The notes under the pieces: generated by a model
What the model saw: only the letters and a program-made list of their open reading frames with translations
Databases searched by the model: none
Told to the model about the DNA's origin: nothing
From: Laguncularia racemosa
Taxonomy: Eukaryota > Streptophyta > Magnoliopsida > Myrtales > Combretaceae
Assembly (NCBI GenBank): GCA_037954665.1
Contig: JBBMOL010000253.1
Location: 434,001 to 498,000, forward strand
Length of the DNA stretch: 64,000 nt
Direction: 5' to 3'
Shown: positions 48,699-60,261 of the stretch, piece by piece
How the letters are laid out: every line of letters starts with the position of its first letter
Numbering within the stretch: the first letter of the stretch is position 1
Translations under genes and position numbers: made by a program

Positions 48699-50610
48699 TG
48701 TAAAACCTAAGAAAATAAATTAAAAATAAAATAACAAAAATGGTCAGGGCAAATAAAAGTAATAAGGATTTAAGATGAGGGACAATTTGATCATTTCATG
48801 AGAGGGGTACAAAAGGGGTAGACCCTAGTTAGTTTAACTCCTTTTCATTTTCTATACTATAGTGTCCTTAGAGTAAGATTAACCTTAGGAGAAGAAGGTG
48901 GCTGCTACACCCTACGATTTGGCAAAATACATATGATAAGTAAACCGATCAATAACTCGCGATCACCAATTACATGTGTATGATATGAATTAGTGTTAAA
49001 TTCATTGGATTTCATTATAGAACGATCTATGCAAGAAATGGTTTTAAGACAAGACTGCAATTGTTGGAACAATCTAAGCTAGTAAGTTGTTAAATTAGAC
49101 TAAATTAATGTTTTGATGCTAGAAATAATACATAATTAGGTTTAGTAGTGGTGGATTTCATCTAGGGTTTAAAGGATTTAAAATTTAGTGAATTGGGAAA
49201 AGGATCTGCAATGGAATAGTAAAGCACACAACTAGGTACATGTCTGTGTTGTGTAAAAAAGAAAAAGAATGAGTTTGAAAGTTCATAGCCAAGTACACAC
49301 CTGTATACCAACCCGTGTAAATGTACATGACCAAATATACACCCATATACTTGGGTGTGTCAAATTATGAAAGCGTATAGAAAGGTATATGACCACAGTA
49401 TACACCCATATACTTAGGCATGTCAAATTATGATTGTGTACAAAAATATACATGGTCGTGTACCCTACCATGTTCAAGTACACGACCTAATGCATGGTTG
49501 TGTACCTTAATAAATTTCTTTATTCGATTTCTTTTCTTGTTATTCGAATTACATTAACTCTAAACACCTAGTACAACCCTAGAAATTCTACTAGAGTAAG
49601 AGAAGTGATCTCATAACAACTAAGTAATCAAAATTGAGTAACTTAGACAATAACTAGACTACTACTAAGATTAATTTCTCCACATTTTGACAAATTTGAA
49701 TATAAGTACTAGATGAGGATAAGTCATGTTTGAGACCACCCTTTTCAAGTATATGTAATCTTGTTTGTTACTTGTGTTTATGTGAGAATAGTTAAGGAAT
49801 TGAAGTAACCGGTATATTAGATTAGGTTAAATTGCTTGTTGGTTGTGCTTAGCTTGACTTAGGGGCCCAAAGTGGTAAATCTCTAGGGTGCACCCATTGA
49901 TCAGTATGTAATAGTATCCCCAATAGAGTTACATACTAAGATGATTCGATGGATTTAGGGACTCATGGGTGTTAAGGCTCATAGTGATAATTTCTAATAC
50001 CATACTATGTATTATACTTATATATGGTGTAGTGGGGCCCTAAGCACCCCTTTGTTGTCTGTGGACCTAAATGAGTTAATAACCTACTGTTTGATTATTT
50101 TATCGTTGTATTGGTATATGTGGCTTAAGTTATGCTTCATTATGTGCATGTGTTTTTCGATTATACATGTTGGGCATTACCTCACCCTTTGGGGACCCTT
50201 TTTTTTAGCTATAGGTACCAATGACTACACTTCATATGATGTAGATCTAAGGACACACAAACAAGATGGAAATGACAGAGTTTTTTTACTATTATGATGA
50301 TTAGGTGAACATTTTCATTCGAAGTTTTAGAGCACAATGAGAAGTTTGTTTATTATAGAGGATTATAGTACTGAGAATAGATCAGGATTTAGAATATTTT
50401 ACATTAATGTATTGAGATCTCTTTGAAAAAGTGTGCGGATTGTAAATGGGACTCAATTAAGCCATTTATATATAATGTCAAATGTTTATCTTGATTGTGG
50501 TTAACAAGTATTACAAATTTTATAGTATAGGGTAGCTAAGAGCCTTAACATGTCTTTACCCTGTAAAGACACATAGCAGGTTGTAGCGTCCTGAGTTCTA
50601 GAGCATTACA
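48699..50610 (+). mobile_element. 3' LTR of 10.65-kb Tekay-like Gypsy
   Basis: TGTAAAACCTAAG to 'gagcattaca', 1,912 bp, partner of 39956-41776 with the same block order. The upstream 'gttttggggcttgga' is a weak polypurine tract. The ORF at 50007-50297 lies wholly inside the LTR and is not a gene. Confidence 0.93.
49275..49510. repeat. 63-bp tandem palindromic repeats in LTR
   Basis: Counterpart of 40560-40785: 'tacatgaccaaatatacacc', 'ggtatatgaccacag', 'catggtcgtgtaccc' and related arms. Confidence 0.8.
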
Positions 50611-53400
50611 AGTACTATCTCATACCTAAAGTGGTGGCTCACTTTTTCCATGTAATGGGGAATTAACATTGAAGTAATTTTTCCCATCTTCTCCATTTAA
50701 ATATCAAAGGCTTAATGTGAACATTTTTGTCATCTCTTTCAAGTTTCTATTCCTAAGCTCACAACTTCCTCCGTAATTTTGCAACATCTCATTCAAATGA
50801 CCATTGATTTCAATTACGTAGAGTACCTCAAATTTTGTCCTCTCTAAAATCATCTTCAATGACTCAAGATATCAAAGTCACAATAACTCAACCCCTCAAC
50901 AACATCTTCAAGCTTTACTATTGCAAATCTACTCAAAGACTCAATCTTTCCCTTCCTAATCTTTCCTTTCCTAAGGTGATGAACTTAATTTCTTTATCCA
51001 TTCCAGGTCCTATAACATTGCAAAACACTCAAGAATGAAATAGAATTAGCAAATCAACAAATTCGTCATGTACTTCTTTGTTATTATGGAAAGTGGTATG
51101 TTAGAGTTCTGCTATATTAGTACATGATATGTACCATGTGGTCTTCGGCCTGTGGATGGTAAGCATTTTCCTATATACTTGATGAACTATGATTGAGATA
51201 TCACATCTTTACTTAAATTTGTTATATTATGCATGTAAAATGTTTGAATATATATTAATTGATCTTCATGTAATGGATTTATCAAATACTTTAGATGTAA
51301 GTAAAATATGAGATGCATTACACGGAGTCTTGCATAGTTCAAAGGCTATCACTATCACATGATAACAAGAAAGGATGATGCAATATGTGGTCCTACCCTA
51401 CTACTTATAAACTAAATGGCTTTAAGAATCATCAAGCTTTTAGTGGGGCCTAATGTCCTAATTATCATTGAAGGTATTATGTGTATGACTCTTGAGGCAT
51501 CAAGCTAAAGATGCTACATGTGGATCCTAGGGTGACAAGTCAGGAATCATAATAAAAAATATTGAAGAGCATCCTAGGGGATAAGCTAAGGATGTCTTGA
51601 GTGGGTCCCCTAGAGTTAGGCAAAGGACAATTTTAAAATATGATTTAAGAGTATCTCGAGATGGCAAGTTAGAAATTATATTAAAATAAGATTTAAGAAT
51701 ATCTTAAGGTAATAAGTAAGGGATCGTGTTAAGATAAGATTCACTTTAATAAAAGATAAGAAAAGGCTAAAAGATTTAAATTAAGACTAAGAGGCATCTT
51801 AGGGAATCAAGCTAAGGATGTTGATTATTTAGATGACCCGAATACTGATGGCAATTGTATTTCTAACCTAAGGTTTAGGGTTGAGGAGGGGCACTACTTA
51901 TATTCTAGACTTCACACTGGTTACTAGAAGACCATATGCAATATTTACATTACATATGGTTGCTCATGCATAATATATGACTAATAACTTGCTTGTACTT
52001 GTGTAATAATAAGAATACTGCATTCCTATCTCATTAAGCCATGACGTATGCTTACCTCTAAATAGATTGTTTTACAAGTAACACCATAGAAGATTTGGAT
52101 ATGATATGGTTAGGTGTGAATGAGATAGATATCATCTTCAAGACTAATAGTGTAAAAAGTGCAATTGTAAATTATCTAATTATATAATACAATTTTTTAT
52201 TCTTAAGAACTCAAATAGAAACATATTTCTATAAAACCTATAATTACTTTTAGTGACTATCCATTCTACTACTTTGTAGGGGATTCTAATTTTCTACAAT
52301 TCTAATGGACTGTGGAATATTCAGTTTTGGAATTATTTTCCTATTACATAAATATATGCAATATGATTAGATGTAATAGTTAGATATTTATATAAAGTCT
52401 TGTGACCTTTAACTTGACATGTGTTTATCATATAACAGTACACACGTAATATGATAGCTTTTAGTCAATTTTATCAAACCCCCTTTAAGGTAGGTACATA
52501 TCTTACCTTGGTTCGAGGCATGACAATTACACTATATACTATATTATATGTTATGAATAGCCCATAAAGATCAAGCTAATGATGACCTTTTTTTTCTTTT
52601 ATAGTAAGGAGGAGTGCGAAAAGCAAACTTTAGATCCATGAGTCAATCATCAAGAGGTACACTATCAATAGTCTTACCTTTAACTCTAAGAATCAGTTAG
52701 GATGGAAAAAAATACAAATCCAATTTGTTTTATTGAGAATATGTACGATTTTAGATCATGTATTTGATGACGTAAAATTAATACCATTTATTCTTTTAGA
52801 TGCATAAGATAAGAGTTAAAAAAAATATAAACGCTTCTAGAAGAAATAAAAAGGGAACGCACATTGATGTGGATAAGTCAAGTTCATAAGTTATGGAACA
52901 ATTTGACTATTGGAAGCTACATAAGAAGAAGAATCAGAGACTTCAAAATAGGACATCAAACCAAAAGCTATGACCCAATAGAAATTTGCAAATAGTAATC
53001 TAAACATGTTAGAAGCTATCAGAATTGAGTGTTTTAGGGGAAAAAACTTAATTTTGAAGGCTCAAATTTGAAGCTTCATAACATTTTTCTTATGAAGAGT
53101 TGGAGTTCATAATTTATCAATAAAGATTTATTTGAGTCCACTTTAATTTGAAGCAAATTGCTATGTCGTTTGGTGCAAGGATTGTGGTCAAAATCTCTTG
53201 TTTTCATATTGTCTAGATTAGAATTCCTAATCTATAAATACTTGTTGAACAGTATTACTAAGGATGATTGTTGAATTTTATCAATAATAAGAATTACTTC
53301 TTTGCGCATATTGTACATGATTCTTACTTCATGTTGCATCACGTATAGATAGATATGGAAAGCTCAGTTGAGTATAATAGATTGAAAGAGTCATTTAAGT
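50611..53400. mobile_element. Unresolved repeats, probably decayed LTR sequence
   Basis: No ORF of known family. Around 51300-51840 irregular repeats of 'gataagctaaggatgtc' and 'gtaataagtaagggatcg' type phrases occur. The segment to about 52560 ends in 'ggttcgaggcatgaca', similar in feel to an LTR end. At 53200-53300 'ctataaatacttgttg' could be a promoter block. The ORF at 50835-51038 (+) has no recognised motif. Confidence 0.3.
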
Positions 53401-53529
53401 GTTAATTGATGTAGTAGAAGTTAAAGAGCTTTAAAAATTAATATAATGCACATTAGGATATGAGATTACCTCATTCCAATTGTTGATTGATTCTAAGAGG
53501 ATACAAGATGTGCTTCTAACCTTGTAGGC

Positions 53530-54095
53530 AAAGTTTTATAAATTCTTAAAAGAATAAAATGAGGAACTATAATTGAAATGGGGTTTAGAATTTGTTATAC
53601 AAGTTGTAGAAAAAAATGATAGGGAGCTCTATAAGTGGCTTGCTAAGAACTTTAACCTTGAGATTTGTGTCTGACAAGTAAATGGAAAGAGATTCAAGGT
53701 AATTGCTCCTAGCATAGAGGATGTTTTAAGCTTGAGTTATGATAGATATGATGTTCCAACAATTATCACATATGAGGTTTTAGACGATGCTCAAAATAAT
53801 GGTGGTTTGAAGGAAAGCAAGACTCTCATTAGTGTTTAAAATGAAATTAGAGACAATGGATTAGAAGTAGACGACAAATTCTAGCAAATATTTGTCATAT
53901 AGATTCATGGTCATTTACTTGTATGCTATTTGGAGTTAAACATTCAAAGGACTATCTTGTGGTCATAGTTGAACTAAAAAGAATTCCATGTTTAAATTGG
54001 GCCAGGTATGTGCTAGAAAAGTTGCAAGATGATGAAAAGAAATTTAAAGCAACACAAAGGAATTATGTCATGAGATATTTTCTATTATTGATGGT
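53530..54095 (+). pseudogene. Relic resembling MULE-captured Ulp1/mobile-domain plant genes
   Basis: One main frame reads EFVIQVVEKNDRELYKWLAK, then NFNLEICV, a stop, and QVNGKRFKVIAPSIEDVLSL. A segment ISV, stop, NEIRDNGLEVDDKF follows. A shifted frame has PCLNWARYVLEKLQDDEKKF. The pattern (WL...F, 'v.g..i.v....v..vl.l', an F...F block and an 'NWA..vl..l' block) resembles the N-terminal region of plant Ulp1-protease/mobile-domain proteins carried by Mutator-like elements. No protease catalytic region or terminal inverted repeats were found. Function is inference; the sequence is broken by at least four stops. Confidence 0.35.
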
Positions 54096-54115
54096 ATGAT
54101 ATTGTCTCACAACTA

Positions 54116-55535
54116 TGTTAAGTTTTTTACATGAGTTTTGATGATAACAAAATAATCAAGTGTTATGGTAATGAGTTTCTAAAGTGTACAGTATTAAAGT
54201 GTTATGCTTAATAAAAAAGAAGTGACTCAAAGGATATGTTAGAAGGTACTCTGTGTTTACAAACAAAGAATGTTGGTACTCAAAAAATAGCCTAGAGACA
54301 TTAACTAGTTAAGTTGGAGAGTTTATTAGATTGAAGGCCTAACTCCACTTATTGGATATATTTGGAAAATATGTTTAATTCTGCTCCACTTAAGTTGGTT
54401 CAAAAATCAATAGGGATCGATTTTATAAAGGTTTAATGAATTTGTTTCTTTTTTATTAACAGCATATTATTTGTGTTATTTGTTGAAGATTATCAAATCT
54501 ATGAGCATAAATACTTATAAAGGATCAGATGAAGATGTTGTTGCCTTTCAAATTCAAAGAAGATTTAATCAAGAAATGGAAAAGGATGTTAGTTAAGATA
54601 TATCCAAGTTGAGTAAGATCATGTATCTTTTTGAAATTCACAATAAATGAGCTAGGTTTATCTACAATCAACCGAGAAGTTTATCAGCATAATAACCGGA
54701 TGTTCTCTAGTAAATAACAAGCATAACAAAAGCAAAATATCAAGTAACAACAAGGCAATGATCAAATTTTAAATTTAAAATCAATTTAAGATCAGGTCCA
54801 AGATTTAAGGATAACAAACTTCAATGGATAATTGAGGATTAACTTAAAGAGATTTGTTAGCCATTCAAAAGCTATGGATTAAAGATGATATATATATACA
54901 TAACCAATTCAAAATCGAAGTACAAGAACAACATGATAAAAAAAAATGCATACTATTGTGAACTCAAAGACTTTCTTAAAAACTATATTGCACTACAACT
55001 TTTATATCTTATTGTTATGTTTTAAGCGCTAACACTTGTTGAAGATTTTTATTGTTGCATTCCTTATTTTATTTGAACTTTTAGAGAGTTTGAAATTTTT
55101 GTTGAAGAGAGGTTATAGGTTATCTCTATAGATCTATGATTAACCAAGTAAAGGGTAAGATACATAGAGCTGAAAGTGTGTAATGCCAAGGATTATTAGA
55201 CTTATTGTAACTTCTCTCATTTTTCGATTATTGGATTAGTGGAACAGTACTAGCGTAGGTGACCAAGTCCCTAGTAGTGAAGCTGGAAAAAAGAATTAAT
55301 GTAAAAGGCGAAACCAGTATAAAATCTTGTGCTTGATCTAGTTTCCCTTTATCTCTTTAATTTTTGTTATTTATTTACTTATTGCACATTACATTTGAAC
55401 ATTTAACACACGTTGAGCCAACAATAAGTATCTTGGAGGGTTGTCTTTTTTTTTTTTTGTCAAAAAAGTTAATTTTTCAAAAGATATCAATTCACACCCC
55501 CCTCCCCCCTCTTGATATCTTAATTAGGACCTACA
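54116..55535 (+). mobile_element. Copia solo LTR (SIRE/Maximus-like)
   Basis: TGTTAAGTTTTTTACATG to 'aattaggacctaca', 1,420 bp, flanked by the perfect 5-bp duplication AACTA (54111-54115 and 55536-55540). The early 'gttttgatgataacaaa', the 'aaccagtataaaatc' block (about 55312) and the C-rich 'tcacacccccctcccccctc' near the end are typical of this Copia group. There is no primer site or coding sequence. The ORF at 55364-55717 overlaps the LTR end and is not a gene. Confidence 0.92.
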
Positions 55536-56592
55536 AACTATATGAAACCTTTTATTGGATTTTTCTAATTGTTGTATACTCCTTTATTTCATCCTTTGTC
55601 GTTTATTGTTGTTGTTGTTGTTACATTTCAACAGTAATTCTTTATTTGATTAAGTGGAGATGGAATGTTCAAGGCAAGACTATCTTGATTAAAGACTTAT
55701 ACAAAAGAAAAGGTTAAGAAAGTAATACAAAATTGAACAAGCTTCTCAAATAGAAGGTCACGTGAATTTGTGTTATGATCACTCCTATTATTATGTTAAG
55801 ATTATTTTATCCTTTTCCCTAATTACTCGCACTATTTTTTTTTCCCCTACATGTGCCTATATGGAATGTCTCAAGATTAGGCAATGAAGAGTGAACTTTT
55901 ACTCAAGCTAGACCACAATTTGAGCTAGTATTGTAAATTTTGTACATTATCTATGCATTTGACGTACATATTGTATCGTCTAATATTCTAATTTAAGTTT
56001 TAAGGTGTGGAAAAAAATGTTTACCAAATATTAATGGAGAAAATGCTCATTGAGAAGCACAAAATGTCCTCATAGAAAAATTCCAAAAATAATCCCATGC
56101 ATAGTTGTTGTCATATCTCTAATGATGAGATCAATAAAGATAGATTAAGTATTAAAGAAAGCTGACTAGAGTAATATATATATATATATATATAGTCCAT
56201 ATCACAAATAAACAAGATAACTAGAGAAATGAACCATTTGTAGATCATTTTCCTATTTTAAATATTAGAGTATTGGTAGTAATGAATACTAATGACCACA
56301 TTGCATCAACAAACCCTAAATAAGATGTAGCATTGGTCTTGCCTATGTACAAGTCACTACAACAATCACAAGTAGGACATATGTTATTGTTTTTTTCATG
56401 CTAGCATGTGTATCAATGAATTTGGTCATCAACAACTCATCTAAAACAAAAGATGAGTCTAAGAACACAAGGTGGACTAAGATTCTTAAATATTAAAAGA
56501 AGTCTTCTTGATACAAGGTATCCCCTTACTTTAAACCCCCTTTCGAAGAAAAAGTCTAAATAAAGATTGACAAGAGACCTGAGGTAGTTAGG
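55536..56592. other. Intergenic spacer with microsatellites
   Basis: (TTG)5 at 55606-55622 and (AT)11 at 56173-56194; otherwise unrecognised AT-rich DNA. Confidence 0.6.
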
Positions 56593-57820
56593 TGATAGGA
56601 ATCAAAATCCAACAAAACCTATCATTAGGGTAAGAACCAAAGGATTTCAAATCTTAACAATAAGGGCCCACTTTGAGCAAATCGACCCAAGAATTATTTG
56701 TCTACTAACCTCTTTTCTCTTATTCATGTATTGTATATTCCAATAGGAAAACTTATCATGCTTTACAGGGCGATGGACAAACTCACTTAGACTCAGCTTG
56801 TGGGTTATCCATGGACCGACCCAAACCAGTGATGAGTTGGGCCGACGAATCCTATTGAAGAATTAGCATGTTGAAGACTATTTTTACTTGTAATTTATTT
56901 TCTTTGGACTATTTATGTTGTAAGTTTTTAGGACACTTTTCATTTGCTTGTAATTATGTTTTTAGGACTGGCCACCCTAAAAGTAGCATAGTTGTAATTT
57001 TGTGAACTTTTTAACCCTAAAGGGAGCAAGTATAAATACTTGCTTAAGTAGGGTTTTTGGGGGAGAATTTTTCATAATAGAACTTCACATTTTATGTGAG
57101 AGGGTTAGGGTTTATTCCTAATTCAATTGCTCCTATCAATTTCAAATCCCAATTTAAGGTTGTAGCGAGTGGCATTAAGGTTAATTTGTGAGTAATATCA
57201 AATTTACTTTGTTGCAATTTCCTTTCTTCTCTAGTGAGTAGTATCTAGGGTTGACTTGGATGTTTAAATGACCGAATTTGATTGCATTTGTAATCAAATT
57301 CTTGTTGCTACAATTGATTGGTTTTAGCCCTTAAGTTTTAGCCTTCAATTTAGCTTCATTTAAACCGTAGATCATTTTGTTGGGAAAGTGGATCACGGAA
57401 TTAGATATTGTTGTTCTTGTGTGTAATTTACGTGGAATTACTTGTGATTATTGTTATATTGGAGGAAATTATCATTGTTGAATAGTTAATTGCAACTTTG
57501 AGCATTCGGATTTCATTACATCTCCATTAGGGTTCACGCAAATTCTACTAGTTTGAACCGAGATTGGTTTAATGCATTTGAGGTTTATAATTTGCACCAA
57601 TTGCATGTGCTTAACCCCTAATTTAGGCACATCATATTTGGTATCAGAGCTACACATACTTGGTTCATTTCAATATTGATCACGTAGTGTTGTGGAATTG
57701 GTTATAGATCTTAAGAATTGATGCCATTGTTCATGTGATTGGAAGCTAGTTTGATTGGCATTGTCTAATTGTCTTTCAAATTGGTTTTGCATGTTCTTAA
57801 TCTTGGTTTTAGGCACATCA
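56593..57820 (+). mobile_element. Gypsy (family A) solo LTR with embedded primer-site module
   Basis: TGATAGGAATC to 'aggcacatca', 1,228 bp, flanked by perfect TTAGG duplications (56588-56592 and 57821-57825). Promoter block 'agtataaatacttgc' at about 57029. The LTR contains an internal 'aggcacatca' end-like sequence at 57625-57634 followed by a full TGGTATCAGAGC (57639-57650). The true end, defined by the target duplication, lies 186 bp further on. The ORF at 57472-57657 on the minus strand is incidental. Confidence 0.93.
57639..57650 (+). other. Primer-site motif inside a solo LTR
   Basis: TGGTATCAGAGC, a perfect initiator-Met-tRNA complement, but inside the LTR as defined by the flanking TTAGG repeats. 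Confidence 0.9.
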
Positions 57821-59049
57821 TTAGGGGAGAACCTATTACGCCACTAAGTGCTTATCATTTGTGATGTAGCTTCCTTGTTGTGTAATGACATTTTATAGAT
57901 TTGTGAATTCAAAGTCCACTAGATAACTAACTTGTATTTGAATTAATTGCAATACCTTAGAGATAATAGTTGAATTTACATGGACGTTAAGAATATTTGC
58001 ATACTCAATTATACTTTTAACTTCATTGAAAATCCATCATACCTTTACTACTATACTTTACTTCATTTCAATTATGAGTGGTCACATGTCTAATGCAATG
58101 TTGGTAAATTTAGAGTAAAATCTCTATCTTGTACACTTACAGTGCTTGAATATAAGTTTCATTCAATTTTTTATTACATTTAGAAAGTTCTTAAAGCCTA
58201 TGATAGTGCTATTAGTTTATTAGTTAATCATGCAAGCCAATCACTATGTTATGCTATTTGTGGAAATCAATTGATTTTGAAATTTTTCTTACTAAGATTG
58301 AATATTCTCTCATAGTTTCAATGGCTTAAACTTTTATCTATACTATTAGCTTAGTCATATGATGATCGTAAAGTCCTAAAAATTTCGAAAAGACTACAAA
58401 AAATAAAGAAAATAAGCAAAATAATAAATACTTCTAAGTCGAGATAGCGAGAAGGACAATTTTGCAATATTAAAAACTTTGAGAAATATACGACGAAAAT
58501 TCAAGCATCGCAACGCATAAATATTATTTTAATAATTTGCGATAATAATAGGTGTTAAAAATAAAATAATTGGAAAGAATAATCTTATATTATTTTAATA
58601 ATTTACGATAATAATAGGTGTTAAAAATAAAATAATTGGAAAGAATAATCTTATGCAAAGAAAAGAAGATAACAAACGTAACAAATTGAATTTTATGAAA
58701 TGTGTTACTAAATAAATTTAGGAAGCGAAGTAATTGAAAAAATCCAAATATAGATATATAATCGGATAAATAAAAAAATAATCATAAGTCTTAACTTTAG
58801 TTAGAGTAAATTAAATTAAAAGAATAAATTCTCTAAAACATAAATTTCAAACAATATTGGGTTAAATAATGAAATTAATTTAAAATATAAATCCAAGATT
58901 TTTAAATAAAAATTTAGAGTAAATATTTATGTTCAGAATAATCAAATTAACCTAGGCATAAAGTTTTGTAATAAAATACTAAAAATACAAATTTTAAAAA
59001 TATTATGGTACGCGTGCGGAATATTAAAATAGAAAAAATTATAATATAA
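57821..59049. other. Intergenic spacer with a 66-bp duplication
   Basis: Unrecognised AT-rich sequence. The only clear structure is the tandem duplication at 58521-58652. Confidence 0.55.
58521..58652. repeat. 66-bp perfect-period tandem duplication
   Basis: Unit 1 at 58521-58586 and unit 2 at 58587-58652, from 'atattattttaataattt' to 'gaataatctt', differing by one base (tgcgat against tacgat). Little divergence suggests a recent event compared with surrounding repeats. Confidence 0.93.
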
Positions 59050-60244
59050 TGATGGGAATTTTTTCAACACTCTAGATGTTCTCAGAATTCGATTCGGATG
59101 ATGATCCAAATCACTCATATTTCACCTTATTTCTTTTATCTAATAAATGATTGAGTAATAATCTTACAGGTACAATAATATTTCTTCATGGGATGCCAAA
59201 TGACTTACATTAGTTGATCGCCACGGGACATCATCAAATTATCATCCAATGGCTCGCTAAGATTGACATCACTTTGATGCATTAACTCTTTGAGGATTTA
59301 TATTATTTTTGTATTTGTAATTGTTCTTTGGACTATTTATGTTGTAATCTTTCTTTTGGGACACTTTCATTTGTTTGTAATTTTCTTTTAGGATCGGCCA
59401 CCCTAAAAGTGGCATAGTTGTAATTTTGTGAACTTTTTAACCCTGAAGGGGGCAAGTATAAATACTTGCTTAAGTAGGGTTTTGAGGGGAGAATTTTTCA
59501 GAATACACTCATCATTTTACATGAGAGAATTAAGGTTCTTCCTTAGTTCAATTCCTCTTATTAATTTCAATCTCAAGAATTGAAATTGTGGTGAGTGCAA
59601 CAAGGAGAAATTGTGAGTTATATCAATTACTTTTTGTTATGTTTCCTTTTCATCACTAGTGAGTCATATCTAGGGTTGAATTGGATGTCTTCTTGGTCAG
59701 ATTTGATTGCATTTGTAATCGAATTATTAGTGCTTAATTGAGTGGTTTTTATCCCTGATCTCTAGTCTTTCATTTAGTCACTCTTGAATTGTGAAATCAA
59801 GTTGTGTGGAAAGTGGATCACGGTCATTGTTCTTATTGATCTTTGGTATTATTCACGTGGACTTCAAGTATATTTAGTGATCTCCATTGAGGATTACATC
59901 ATTGTGATATTCATTTCCTTGAAGTTTAGCATTCGATTCATCTTACACAATTAAGGTCATGCAACATTTTGCTCCAATTTGAACCGATTTGTTCTTCTCC
60001 TTTAGGGATTGTTAATCAGTTCATTTGCATGTGCTTAAACTCATTTTTAGGCACATTATAATTTGGTATCAGAGCTGCACATATTGGTTCATTTCAATAT
60101 TGACCACGTGGTGTTGTGGAATTGGTTATAGATCTTGAGAATTGACACCATTGTTCATGTGATTAAAAGCTAGTTTGATTGACATTGTTTGATTATCTTT
60201 TAAATTGGTTTTACATATGCTTAATCTTGGTTTTAGGCATATCA
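59050..60244 (+). mobile_element. 5' LTR of gag-protease-only Gypsy
   Basis: TGATGGGAATTTTTTC to 'ggcatatca', 1,195 bp. The first 851 bp pair with 63150-64000 without length change; roughly 50-55 differences by eye (about 94% identity). Promoter block 'agtataaatacttgc' at about 59456. Like the solo LTR at 56593 it holds an internal TGGTATCAGAGC (60064-60075) 186 bp before the real one. The 5-bp flank upstream is tataa; the other flank is outside the window. Confidence 0.9.
60064..60075 (+). other. Primer-site motif inside the 5' LTR
   Basis: TGGTATCAGAGC preceded by 'aggcacattataatt', mimicking an LTR end. It is 186 bp upstream of the functional-position site at 60250. Confidence 0.88.
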
Positions 60245-60249
60245 TAATT

Positions 60250-60261
60250 TGGTATCAGAGC
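60250..60261 (+). other. Primer-binding site of the gag-protease Gypsy
   Basis: TGGTATCAGAGC, five bases after the LTR end at 60244; perfect initiator-Met-tRNA complement. Confidence 0.9.

Noticed and set aside
50007..50297. 96-codon ORF with hydrophobic stretches
   Set aside because: Lies entirely inside the 3' LTR of the Tekay-like element; not conserved in the 5' LTR as an open frame.
55364..55717. 117-codon hydrophobic ORF
   Set aside because: Crosses the end of the Copia solo LTR and its AACTA duplication, so it joins two unrelated sequences.
59045..59049. Target duplication of the gag-protease Gypsy
   Set aside because: Only the 5' flank (tataa) is in the window; the other flank cannot be seen.
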